From: Thiopontia sp964551545
Lineage (GTDB): Bacteria > Pseudomonadota > Gammaproteobacteria > GCF-002020875
Assembly: GCA_964551545.1 (NCBI GenBank)
Contig: CAZKCT010000034.1
Span: forward strand, 1-19,176
Length of the DNA stretch: 19,176 nt
Reading direction: 5' to 3'
Shown: positions 1 through 6,965 of the stretch, in pieces
How the letters are laid out: each line of letters opens with the position of its first letter
Numbering within the stretch: the first letter of the stretch is position 1
Notes under the pieces: model-generated
What the model was told of the DNA's origin: nothing
Database searches by the model: none
Seen by the model: the letters and a program-made list of their open reading frames with translations, nothing else
Position numbers and translations under genes: made by a program

Positions 1-12
1 TATTGGCTAAGG

Positions 13-37
13 GATTTGATCTGATTTTGGTCAAATC
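13..37. promoter_or_regulatory. Inverted repeat upstream of nirS1
   Basis: A perfect 7-base inverted repeat, GATTTGA at 13-19 and TCAAATC at 31-37, is separated by 11 bases. It lies about 45 bases upstream of the FNR/Dnr box of nirS1. It could be a second operator or an upstream activator site, or the 3' end of something outside the window. No regulator can be assigned from the sequence. Confidence 0.3.
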
Positions 38-80
38 ATTTCGTTACTATGGGTTGATTTCACCTATTCGGAGTCAGGTT

Positions 81-94
81 TTGATCTGGATCAA
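81..94 (+). promoter_or_regulatory. FNR/Dnr box of the nirS1 promoter
   Basis: TTGATCTGGATCAA is a perfect match to the FNR/Dnr consensus TTGAT-N4-ATCAA. Its centre is at 87.5, so a class II promoter (activator at about -41.5) would start transcription near 129-130. A weak -10-like GATTCT sits at 118-123. This leaves an untranslated leader of about 70 bases before nirS1. Expression under low oxygen and/or nitric oxide is inferred. Confidence 0.8.
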
Positions 95-199
95 TGAAGA
101 TAGAGTTGAATTTGATCGATTCTTCGTTAGCCAGCAACGAGACCGATTCGATGTGCTCGGTCTGTTGTTTTATGGATTCAATGAACGAGGGGTATCTAA

Positions 200-2032
200 A
201 TGATGAGTGATGGTATGAAGCGGTTAACCAGCAAAAAAGCAGCGCTCAGTGTTGCAATTGCAATGACAGTTGGTCTCTCTGGGTGTGGTGATTCCGGAGA
301 TGCTGAGAGTGCGAAAAAAGCGCCTCAACCTGCCCCCACTCCTGCAGCTTCCGCACCGGCTCCTGCTCCTGCTCCGGTAGCACCAGCGCCTGTAGCCAAG
401 GCGCCAGAACCAGCGCCCGCTCCGGTTGTTGCCAAAAAAGAGGCAGCGCCTGAAGCAGTTGCAAAAACAGTTTCTGCATCCTCTCCAGCACTCTCCGAGG
501 TTGATTTTGAAAGAGCCAAGGATCTATATTTTCAGCGCTGTGCCGGTTGCCACGGTGTGTTGAGAAAAGGTGCAACAGGCAAGAGCCTGATGCCTAAGGA
601 TACTCTGGAGTTGGGGCAGGAGCGTCTTGAGAAGATTATCACCTACGGAACAGAAGGGGGGATGAATAACTTCGATGACATCTTCTCGAAAGAGGAGATC
701 TCGCTGATCTCTACCTATATCCAGATGGAGCCACCGATTCCACCAGAGATGTCGCTGGCTATGATGAAGGAGCGCACCAAGACCTATACTGCGCCGGAAG
801 ATTACCCAACCAAACCGCTGCATGGTCGTAACTGGGAGAACTTCTTTGTTGTGATTGAGCGTGATGCTGGTAAGGCTGCGATCATTGATGGTGACACCAA
901 AGAGATCGTCACTCATATTGATACCGGCTACGCCGTACACGTGATCAAGGCGACTGAGCACCATGCAACAGAGCATCCCGTTGGTGGCGTTCCTGGGCGC
1001 TTCTGGTACACCATGGGTCGTGATGGCCGTATGACCAAGATTGACCTGTTCCAGACACCAGACAAGATGTTGGTTGCTGAGACCCAGATTGCCTATGATG
1101 CCCGTGATGTTGCCATCTCTGGTGACGGTCGTTATGTCATCGGCGGCGGTTACTGGCCACCACACTTCGTGATTGCTGATGCGATTACCATGGAGCCACT
1201 GAAAGTCGTTTCCACTCGTGGTGTGAATGTCGATGGTGAATATGTAAACGAGTCCCGTGTTGCTGCGATCTACACCACGCCAAATGAGCCAACCTTCCTG
1301 GTTTCTGCCAAGGAGCTGGGTCAGATGTGGCAGGTGGATTACACAGATCTTGCAAACCTGAGAATTGATAAGATCGATTCTGCGAAGTTCCTGCATGATG
1401 GATTCTTCGATCCAACCGGTCGTTACTTCCAGATTGCGGCGAATGCCTCTGACAAGATGGTTGTGGTGGATACCAAGAGCAGAAAGCTTGAGGCGATGAT
1501 CGATACTAATGGCAAGAAGCCACATCCAGGTCCTGGAGCAAACTGGAACGACCCTGAGTTTGGCCCTGTTGGTGCAACCACTCATCTGGGTACCGGTATG
1601 GTCACGGTCTGGGGTAATGATCCGAAAGGAAATGCTGAGCATGCCTGGAAGATCGTTCGTGAGATCGAGACTGATGGTGCAGGCGTATTCATCCGTACCC
1701 ATCCAAACAGCAAGTATGTTTGGGCGGATCAGACCAAGCATCCTGAACCAGAGATCCAGCAGTCTGTACAGGTGATTTCCAAGGCCACTGGTAAGATCGT
1801 CAAGACCATCCGTGTAACAGAGGAAGAGGGTAAGGCTGCGGTCCACATTGAGTTTAATGAGGATGGCTCTGAGGCCTGGATCTCTGTCTGGAATCGCGCT
1901 GACAATGGCAACCCAACGGGTGAGATCGTGGTCTATGATGCCAAGACCCTTGAAGAGAAGACTCGCATCAAAGGCCTGACCACACCAACGGGTAAGTTTA
2001 ATGTGAGCAACCGAACCAACCATGTTACTTAA
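200..2032 (+). CDS. nirS: Cytochrome cd1 nitrite reductase, lipoprotein form (NirS copy 1)
   Basis: Reduces nitrite to nitric oxide in the periplasm during denitrification. The N-terminus is a lipoprotein signal: basic stretch around residues 7-13, hydrophobic core, and lipobox LSGC with the lipidated Cys at 29. Residues about 40-90 are a Pro/Ala-rich tether. The cytochrome c domain has heme motif CAGCH at 114-118. The eight-bladed d1-heme domain keeps the expected ligands: His247 in TGYAVH (proximal), and His399 in FLHDG and His462 in TTHLG (active site). Gly at position +2 after the lipid Cys fits outer-membrane sorting. SD GAGGGG at 187-192 supports the start at 200; ATG at 203 is an alternative. 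At 610 aa it is longer than usual NirS (about 550-570) only because of the tether. It is collinear with the second nirS downstream, without indels from the heme motif to the stop. No heme d1 biosynthesis genes lie in this window. Confidence 0.95.
   Translation: MMSDGMKRLTSKKAALSVAIAMTVGLSGCGDSGDAESAKKAPQPAPTPAASAPAPAPAPVAPAPVAKAPEPAPAPVVAKKEAAPEAVAKTVSASSPALSEVDFERAKDLYFQRCAGCHGVLRKGATGKSLMPKDTLELGQERLEKIITYGTEGGMNNFDDIFSKEEISLISTYIQMEPPIPPEMSLAMMKERTKTYTAPEDYPTKPLHGRNWENFFVVIERDAGKAAIIDGDTKEIVTHIDTGYAVHVIKATEHHATEHPVGGVPGRFWYTMGRDGRMTKIDLFQTPDKMLVAETQIAYDARDVAISGDGRYVIGGGYWPPHFVIADAITMEPLKVVSTRGVNVDGEYVNESRVAAIYTTPNEPTFLVSAKELGQMWQVDYTDLANLRIDKIDSAKFLHDGFFDPTGRYFQIAANASDKMVVVDTKSRKLEAMIDTNGKKPHPGPGANWNDPEFGPVGATTHLGTGMVTVWGNDPKGNAEHAWKIVREIETDGAGVFIRTHPNSKYVWADQTKHPEPEIQQSVQVISKATGKIVKTIRVTEEEGKAAVHIEFNEDGSEAWISVWNRADNGNPTGEIVVYDAKTLEEKTRIKGLTTPTGKFNVSNRTNHVT
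1247..1461 (+). repeat. 215-bp tract identical between the two nirS genes (copy A)
   Basis: These 215 bases are identical to 2959-3173, including all synonymous positions. On both sides synonymous differences resume at once (GTA/GTG before, GGTTGT/GGTCGT after). The tract covers the d1-domain region around FLHDG. It looks like recent gene conversion between the paralogues. Confidence 0.85.
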
Positions 2033-2048
2033 CTAAATTTGAAGTATC

Positions 2049-2081
2049 GGCCTCTCGGGTTAAGGACTGATCTGAGAGGCC
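2049..2081 (+). other. Hairpin between nirS1 and nirS2
   Basis: GGCCTCTC at 2049-2056 pairs with GAGAGGCC at 2074-2081, an 8-bp stem with a 17-base loop. No T-run follows, so it is not a good intrinsic terminator. It could stabilise the nirS1 3' end or adjust the nirS1:nirS2 message ratio. No FNR-type box was found in this 74-base gap, so nirS2 is probably co-transcribed with nirS1. Confidence 0.5.
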
Positions 2082-2106
2082 ATTTAATCCGTCCCACAGG
2101 AGAACC

Positions 2107-3744
2107 ATGAAGATGAAAAAACTGTCGTTAACCGCAATCAGTCTGGCTGTCGGCTTTGCAATGGGGGGAGCTAGCTCAGTTGCATCAGCAGCAGCCCCAA
2201 CATTGTCTGATGCTGACTTTGAGAAGGCTAAAACGCTCTACTTTCAACGATGTGCTGGTTGTCACGGTGTGTTGAGAAAAGGTGCAACAGGCAAGAGCCT
2301 GATGCCTAAGGATACTTTGGAGTTGGGCCAGGAGCGCCTTGAGAAGATTATCACCTACGGAACAGAAGGTGGTATGAACAACTTTGACGATATTTTCACC
2401 AAGGAAGAGATCTCAATGGTCTCTACCTACATCCAGATGGAGCCACCGATTCCACCTGAGATGACTCTGGATATGATGAAAGAGCGCACCAAGGTCTATA
2501 CCGCTCCGGAAGATTACCCAACCAAGCCGCTGCATGGTCGTAACTGGGAGAACTTCTTTGTTGTGATCGAGCGTGATGCCGGTAAGGTGGCGATCATTGA
2601 TGGTGACACCAAAGAGATCGTTGCTCACCTGGATAGTGGCTATGCAGTACACGTAATCAAGGCGACTGAGCACCATGCAACAGAGCATCCTGTCGGTGGT
2701 ACACCAGGTCGCTTCTGGTACAGCATTGGTCGTGATGGCAAGATCAACAAGTTTGACCTGTTCCAGACGCCAGACAAGATGTTGGTTGCTGAGACCCAGA
2801 TTGCCTATGATGCCCGTGACGTTGCGGTCTCTGGTGATGGTCGTTATGTCATCGGTGGCGGCTACTGGCCACCACACTTCGTAATCGCTGACGCGGTCAC
2901 TATGGAGCCACTGAAAGTCGTTTCCACTCGTGGTGTGAACGTCGATGGTGAGTATGTGAACGAGTCCCGTGTTGCTGCGATCTACACCACGCCAAATGAG
3001 CCAACCTTCCTGGTTTCTGCCAAGGAGCTGGGTCAGATGTGGCAGGTGGATTACACAGATCTTGCAAACCTGAGAATTGATAAGATCGATTCTGCGAAGT
3101 TCCTGCATGATGGATTCTTCGATCCAACCGGTCGTTACTTCCAGATTGCGGCGAATGCCTCTGACAAGATGGTCGTAGTCGATACGAAGACCCGTAATCT
3201 TGAGGCGATGATCGATACCAATGGCAAGAAGCCACATCCAGGTCCAGGTGCAAACTGGAACGATCCAAAATATGGCCCTGTAGGTGCAACCACTCACTTG
3301 GGTACTGGTATGGTCACAGTTTGGGGTAATGATCCAAGTGGCCGTCCAGAGCATGCCTGGAATATCGTTCGTGAGATCGAGACTGATGGTGCTGGCGTCT
3401 TCATCCGTACTCATCCAAACAGCAAGTATGTTTGGGCGGATCAGACCAAGCATCCTGAGCCAGAGATTCAGCAGTCTGTACAGGTCATCTCCAAAGCTAC
3501 CGGTGAGATCGTCAAGACCATCCGTGTAACAGAGGAAGAGGGTAAAGTTGCAGTTCACCTTGAGTTCAATGAGGATGGATCTGAGGTTTGGGTCTCTGTC
3601 TGGAATCGTGCTGACAATGGCAACCCAACGGGTGAGATCGTGGTCTATGATGCCAAGACGATGGAAGAGAAGGCCCGTATCAAGGGGCTGACAACGCCTA
3701 CTGGTAAGTTCAACGTTTATAACCGGACAAACCACGTCACTTAA
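2107..3744 (+). CDS. nirS: Cytochrome cd1 nitrite reductase, soluble periplasmic form (NirS copy 2)
   Basis: Second complete nitrite reductase (545 aa). It has a Sec signal peptide with a basic start MKMKK and a likely cleavage near ASA-AA at about residues 27-29, so it should be soluble in the periplasm. Heme c motif CAGCH is at 49-53. The d1 ligands are His182 (TGYAVH counterpart SGYAVH), His334 (FLHDG) and His397 (TTHLG). Counting by eye, about 39 of roughly 513 aligned residues differ from copy 1, mostly conservative. Both copies have a His-rich insertion (EHHATEH) after the proximal His. SD AGGAGA at 2098-2103 sets the start. A strong terminator follows the stop. The gene probably forms an operon with copy 1 and shares its FNR/Dnr-box promoter. 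Confidence 0.95.
   Translation: MKMKKLSLTAISLAVGFAMGGASSVASAAAPTLSDADFEKAKTLYFQRCAGCHGVLRKGATGKSLMPKDTLELGQERLEKIITYGTEGGMNNFDDIFTKEEISMVSTYIQMEPPIPPEMTLDMMKERTKVYTAPEDYPTKPLHGRNWENFFVVIERDAGKVAIIDGDTKEIVAHLDSGYAVHVIKATEHHATEHPVGGTPGRFWYSIGRDGKINKFDLFQTPDKMLVAETQIAYDARDVAVSGDGRYVIGGGYWPPHFVIADAVTMEPLKVVSTRGVNVDGEYVNESRVAAIYTTPNEPTFLVSAKELGQMWQVDYTDLANLRIDKIDSAKFLHDGFFDPTGRYFQIAANASDKMVVVDTKTRNLEAMIDTNGKKPHPGPGANWNDPKYGPVGATTHLGTGMVTVWGNDPSGRPEHAWNIVREIETDGAGVFIRTHPNSKYVWADQTKHPEPEIQQSVQVISKATGEIVKTIRVTEEEGKVAVHLEFNEDGSEVWVSVWNRADNGNPTGEIVVYDAKTMEEKARIKGLTTPTGKFNVYNRTNHVT
2959..3173 (+). repeat. 215-bp tract identical between the two nirS genes (copy B)
   Basis: Exact copy of 1247-1461 at a constant offset of 1712 bases, the same offset that holds from the heme c motif to the stop codons. 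The surrounding sequence carries synonymous changes, so identity is confined to this block. This points to local gene conversion rather than a very recent duplication of the whole gene. Confidence 0.85.
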
Positions 3745-3759
3745 GACGATAAGAAGTTA

Positions 3760-3789
3760 AAGCTGGCCCCTTGCGGGGCCAGCTTTTTT
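3760..3789 (+). terminator. Intrinsic terminator after nirS2
   Basis: AAGCTGGCCCC at 3760-3770 pairs perfectly with GGGGCCAGCTT at 3775-3785 around a TTGC loop, followed by a run of six T (3784-3789). It is a strong rho-independent terminator and separates the nirS pair from the NirT-like gene, which has its own promoter. Confidence 0.95.
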
Positions 3790-3812
3790 GTGCCTTTTCA
3801 GAGGGACATTTC

Positions 3813-3854
3813 CAAAGTCGTGATCCATATCAAAGAAAGGTGACCACGACTTTG
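3813..3854. promoter_or_regulatory. Inverted repeat enclosing the NirT-fusion promoter box
   Basis: CAAAGTCGTG at 3813-3822 is perfectly inverted as CACGACTTTG at 3845-3854, leaving a 22-base centre that holds most of an FNR/Dnr-type box. It could be an additional operator or a structure competing with the activator. No T-run follows, so a terminator is unlikely. Confidence 0.5.
3820..3833 (+). promoter_or_regulatory. FNR/Dnr-type box before the NirT-like fusion gene
   Basis: GTGATCCATATCAA matches TTGAT-N4-ATCAA at 9 of 10 defined positions. Its centre is at 3826.5, so class II spacing predicts a start near 3868. A -10-like TAAAAG lies at 3855-3860, within one base of the ideal place. The predicted leader before the ATG at 3900 is about 32 bases. 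Confidence 0.65.
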
Positions 3855-3899
3855 TAAAAGTTTGCTCTCATCGATGACTCATTAACGACGGAGAACCCT

Positions 3900-5669
3900 A
3901 TGTCGATCCCCCAACGCCCCAGCTATGGCCAGAGAATGAAAGCCCTCTTCTCACGGAGGATGATGCTGAATACGAGTCTTGGTGGGGGATTGCTCTTTGC
4001 GATCTTCGGTATTATTTTCTGGGGTGGTCTCAATACAGGGATGGAGGCGACCAACACCATGGAGTTCTGTATCTCTTGCCATGAGATGGAAGAGAACGTC
4101 TATAAGGAGTACCAGAAGACCATCCACTACGCCAACCGCAGTGGCGTCCGTGCCACCTGCTCGGACTGCCATGTTCCTGACCCATGGGTACACAAGGTGG
4201 CGAGAAAAATTCAGGCGAGCCGAGAGGTTGTAGGGAAAATTCTGGGTACCATCGACACGCCCGAGAAGTTTGAGGCACACCGCCTGAGGCTGGCAAAGAA
4301 TGTCTGGAATGCGATGAAGGCAACCGACTCGCGTGAGTGCCGCAACTGTCACGACTTTACCGCAATGAACAAGGATAATCAGAAGCCGCGTGCTCAGAAT
4401 CAGCACGTCAATGCGCTGCGGGATGGCCAGACATGTATTGACTGCCATAAGGGAATTGCCCACATGAATGTGCGTGATCAGCTAGAAGACGAGGAGCTGG
4501 AGGCTCTGGAGGCCCCTGATGCAATGCTCGCACGGCCTGATGCAAAACTGTTCGAGATGAAAGATGTGGCCCCGGATCTGGCTGAGAAGATGGCGCAGGA
4601 GCAGGCTGCTGCAGAGGCATCAGCTGCGGCTAAACGTGAGGCCGAAATCAAGCAGGCGGCTGCGATGATGGCCAATGAGATGGCGAAGACGATGGCTGAA
4701 GAGATGGTGGCCAATGCAGCCGCTGGCCCAGCGGCCTCATCTGCCTCAGGCGATGGGATTGATACTCGGTGGAATATGGTTGAGGGGCGCAAGATCTCAA
4801 TCTTCTATCCGGGGCAGGCCTCGATGGAGTGGACACTGAATGGTCGAGACCATGGTGGCGCACGTCCATTCACCAAGGGAGGGGATCGCTGCTTCACCTG
4901 TCATGACAAGGAAGCTGTCGATATGGGTGACCGCATTGTTGGCGGTGGCCATAAGAGCGTCTCCGAGCCCAATCCGATTGCCGGCAAGCGTGGCGGCTTC
5001 CCGGTCACGGTCAAGGCGGCTTATGATGACGAAAATCTTCACATGTACTTCCATTGGCATGATAGTGGTACGCCGGTTGCCGAGGGTGAGCGTATGGACG
5101 CTGAAAATGCGATCAAGCTGGCCATGATGTTTGCGACCGATAAGGTTGAGTATGCCGACCGTGCCGGCTGCTGGGGCACCTGTCACCATGATGCCAACGA
5201 GATGCCGCACCAGCCTGAGGGCCAGGATGTTGTGAAGTACATCAAAGAGTCTCGCAAGAAGATCGAGGTCAAGGGTCGTCGTGGCAAGAAGCGTGGCGGC
5301 TGGGACAAGTTGAAGGGTGATGATGAGATCCAGGCTGCCTTTGAGGCGAAGAAATTCATGGATCTGATTCGCTACAAGTCTGATGGCACTGTCGAGGATG
5401 GTTATATCCTGAAAGACCGTGTGATGGATGGCAGCATCGAGGATACCGAGATGGTCTCCGAATACGCCAACGGCATGTGGACCGTGGTGATGAAGCGTAA
5501 GCTCAACTCTGGTGATGCGGATGATCTACCGATTGAGGCGGGTCAGCTCTACAACTTCGGATTCGCCGTTCATGATGACTACAGCAATGGTCGTTATCAC
5601 CATGTCTCGTTGGGTTACAAGTTGGGTCTGGATGATCCAAAAGCGGAGATCAATGCAGTAAAATGGTGA
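3900..5669 (+). CDS. NapC/NirT-type tetraheme cytochrome fused to a C-terminal heme domain
   Basis: Probable membrane quinol dehydrogenase passing electrons into the periplasm, here likely towards NirS. It has one N-terminal membrane anchor (about 24-43). The NapC/NirT tetraheme part carries heme motifs at 57-61, 87-91, 147-151 and 179-183. Residues about 195-285 are a charged, Ala-rich, probably coiled helical linker. The C-terminal half has a fifth heme motif CFTCH (331-335) and a CX3CH sequence, CWGTCH (424-429). It resembles the heme-binding gamma-subunit-like domain of the ethylbenzene-dehydrogenase/DMSO-reductase group. Classical NirT/NapC proteins are about 200 aa; this one is 589 aa. 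SD CGGAGA at 3889-3894 supports the start. It follows nirS as nirT does in Pseudomonas stutzeri, but with its own FNR/Dnr box. The family of the N-terminal half is clear; the identity of the C-terminal domain is less sure. Confidence 0.85.
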   Translation: MSIPQRPSYGQRMKALFSRRMMLNTSLGGGLLFAIFGIIFWGGLNTGMEATNTMEFCISCHEMEENVYKEYQKTIHYANRSGVRATCSDCHVPDPWVHKVARKIQASREVVGKILGTIDTPEKFEAHRLRLAKNVWNAMKATDSRECRNCHDFTAMNKDNQKPRAQNQHVNALRDGQTCIDCHKGIAHMNVRDQLEDEELEALEAPDAMLARPDAKLFEMKDVAPDLAEKMAQEQAAAEASAAAKREAEIKQAAAMMANEMAKTMAEEMVANAAAGPAASSASGDGIDTRWNMVEGRKISIFYPGQASMEWTLNGRDHGGARPFTKGGDRCFTCHDKEAVDMGDRIVGGGHKSVSEPNPIAGKRGGFPVTVKAAYDDENLHMYFHWHDSGTPVAEGERMDAENAIKLAMMFATDKVEYADRAGCWGTCHHDANEMPHQPEGQDVVKYIKESRKKIEVKGRRGKKRGGWDKLKGDDEIQAAFEAKKFMDLIRYKSDGTVEDGYILKDRVMDGSIEDTEMVSEYANGMWTVVMKRKLNSGDADDLPIEAGQLYNFGFAVHDDYSNGRYHHVSLGYKLGLDDPKAEINAVKW

Positions 5670-5670
5670 G

Positions 5671-6054
5671 ATGACTACTCTTAAAACTGTCACAGAGCCT
5701 CTCAGAGATAGTCTGAGGGGCTCTTTTTTGTGGGCTGCTCTGCTGTTTTCCTCAAACATCGTGGCTACAGGTGTCACTACGGATGTGGCTGAGGTTAGTA
5801 TCAAGAAGTTTCTCTACCATCCGGCAGAGATCACTATTCAAGTGGGAGAGCGCGTTCGCTGGGTGAATGAGGAGCGACGCCAGTACCACTCGGTTCAGTT
5901 GCATCGGGATGGTTCAGAAGATGAGATTCTGGACTCCGGCTATCTCTTTCCTGGAGACCAGTGGGAGCACCGTTTTGATAAGCCAGGCAATTACTCCTAC
6001 CTTTGTGGGCCACATCCAGAGATGGTCGGGAATATTATCGTTACCAAAAAATAG
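5671..6054 (+). CDS. Amicyanin-like cupredoxin (small blue copper protein)
   Basis: Periplasmic electron carrier, plausibly the copper donor to NirS or linked to the upstream NirT-like cytochrome. Likely copper ligands are His73 (QYHSV) and Cys112, His115 and Met118 in CGPHPEM. The short C-x2-H-x2-M loop is that of amicyanin rather than azurin or pseudoazurin. Residues about 17-35 are hydrophobic and can act as a signal peptide, with Arg12 and Arg16 before them. The ATG lies one base after the stop of the upstream gene, so translation may be coupled. A perfect terminator hairpin (5694-5729) is embedded in codons 8-20. If the ATG is right, transcription into this gene must read through it. A TTG start at 5728 would avoid the hairpin but would lose the basic n-region. 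Confidence 0.85.
   Translation: MTTLKTVTEPLRDSLRGSFLWAALLFSSNIVATGVTTDVAEVSIKKFLYHPAEITIQVGERVRWVNEERRQYHSVQLHRDGSEDEILDSGYLFPGDQWEHRFDKPGNYSYLCGPHPEMVGNIIVTKK
5694..5729 (+). terminator. Intrinsic terminator inside the start of the cupredoxin gene
   Basis: AGAGCCTCTCAGA (5694-5706) pairs over 13 bp, with one G-T wobble, with TCTGAGGGGCTCT (5712-5724). The loop is GATAG, and six T follow (5724-5729). As a signal it fits the end of the NirT-fusion transcript. As coding sequence it encodes the n-region of the cupredoxin. Ribosomes passing from 5669 into 5671 would melt it, so it may act as a translation-dependent attenuator. Confidence 0.85.
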
Positions 6055-6086
6055 TGCGGGTGTGGTGAGCCCAGTCCGTGCAGCGA

Positions 6087-6776
6087 TTATTCCAGCAGCG
6101 CCTCTCGCATCCGCTCCGCATCGAGAATACGGATGTCGTTTCCATGCACCTCAATCATCTCCAGCTTCTTCAGCTTTCCAAGAATACGGGAGAAGGTCTC
6201 TCGCTGAATGGAGAGCCGAGAGGCGATGACACTCTTCTGAGTCGGGAGGTGAAACTCAGTCTCTCCCTGAAAGCCTTCAGGGATGAAGGAGAGCAGATAG
6301 TTGATCAGTCGGTTGGTTGCACTATTAAGACAGAGGTCACCAATCTCAGAGACGCGCTCCTGTAACTGTCTGCTGAGATCCGCCATAATCCATAGGGAGA
6401 TCTCTGGGTTTTTCTTCAGGATGCTGAGATAGGTCTGATTGTTAAAAGAGAAGACCTCCCCATTCTCCAGGAATTCACAACTCACAGGGTAGTCACCACT
6501 CTCCATGAACATGACAGCTTCGGCAAAGGAGTTGCCGGGTTGTAGAATGTTGATGGTTTTCTCTCCTCCATCTGGGGCCAGCAGAAAAAGGCGCACAGAG
6601 CCTGTTCGCAGGATATAGAAGAGTTCTGCGTGGTCTCCTTGAGAAAAGAGCAGCTCATGCTGGCTTTTTCGTACCAGATCAGAGGAGTGAAAGATCTGTT
6701 CTATGACATCCTTGCTGATGGAAGAGAAGAGGGGGGAGCGTCGAATTTCACGCTCAAACACGGAAGAGAGAGGCAT
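6087..6776 (-). CDS. Crp/Fnr-family regulator of Dnr/NnrR type
   Basis: Transcription factor of 229 aa. It has an N-terminal cyclic-nucleotide-like sensor domain (about 15-125), a dimerisation helix (about 128-150) and a C-terminal winged helix-turn-helix (about 177-207). The recognition helix QRETFSR carries the Glu and Ser-Arg pattern by which FNR-type proteins read TTGAT half-sites, and such boxes occur four times in this window. There is no N-terminal Cys cluster for an iron-sulfur centre, only Cys100 and Cys149. An NO-responsive Dnr-like sensor is therefore more likely than an oxygen-sensing Fnr. The ATG at 6776 fits domain architecture; the reading frame stays open upstream on this strand (to 7688), but that part overlaps the hemerythrin gene. 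SD is weak. It is convergent with the cupredoxin and divergent from the hemerythrin. Autoregulation through the box at 6870 is possible. Confidence 0.88.
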   Translation of the reverse strand: MPLSSVFEREIRRSPLFSSISKDVIEQIFHSSDLVRKSQHELLFSQGDHAELFYILRTGSVRLFLLAPDGGEKTINILQPGNSFAEAVMFMESGDYPVSCEFLENGEVFSFNNQTYLSILKKNPEISLWIMADLSRQLQERVSEIGDLCLNSATNRLINYLLSFIPEGFQGETEFHLPTQKSVIASRLSIQRETFSRILGKLKKLEMIEVHGNDIRILDAERMREALLE

Positions 6777-6869
6777 TGTATAATAATGAAAAAGGTCTGT
6801 TCTTATGTGACAATTTGTTGCGTGGAGTGTATCTACTTTGTTCGGGGTTGTCATTTCTATCTGTTGACT

Positions 6870-6883
6870 TTGACGCAAATCAA
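6870..6883. promoter_or_regulatory. FNR/Dnr-type box between the regulator and hemerythrin genes
   Basis: TTGACGCAAATCAA matches TTGAT-N4-ATCAA at 9 of 10 defined positions, centre 6876.5. To the right, a -10 element TACACT at 6906-6911 puts a start at about 6918, exactly class II spacing for the hemerythrin gene. To the left, a minus-strand TACACT occurs at 6831-6826, which would place the box near -57 for the regulator gene; that fit is poorer. Confidence 0.75.
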
Positions 6884-6965
6884 TCAGGTGGGAACGGGAG
6901 GCCGCTACACTAGAAAAACAGCTGATGGTGTGATCAACCGCTGTTCTGATTAAGGGAACCGTTTT

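Noticed and set aside
3..203. Open frame of 66 codons before nirS1
   Set aside because: It begins with TTG at the window edge, spans the FNR/Dnr box and promoter region, has no SD and resembles no known protein.
524..2023. Long open frame antisense to nirS1 (499 codons)
   Set aside because: It mirrors a highly conserved gene, with a similar shadow opposite nirS2 (2413-3735). Its sequence has no family features; it results from codon bias of nirS.
2049..2081. Hairpin between nirS1 and nirS2 as an intrinsic terminator
   Set aside because: The loop is 17 bases and no T-run follows, so it is kept only as a possible message-processing or stability element.
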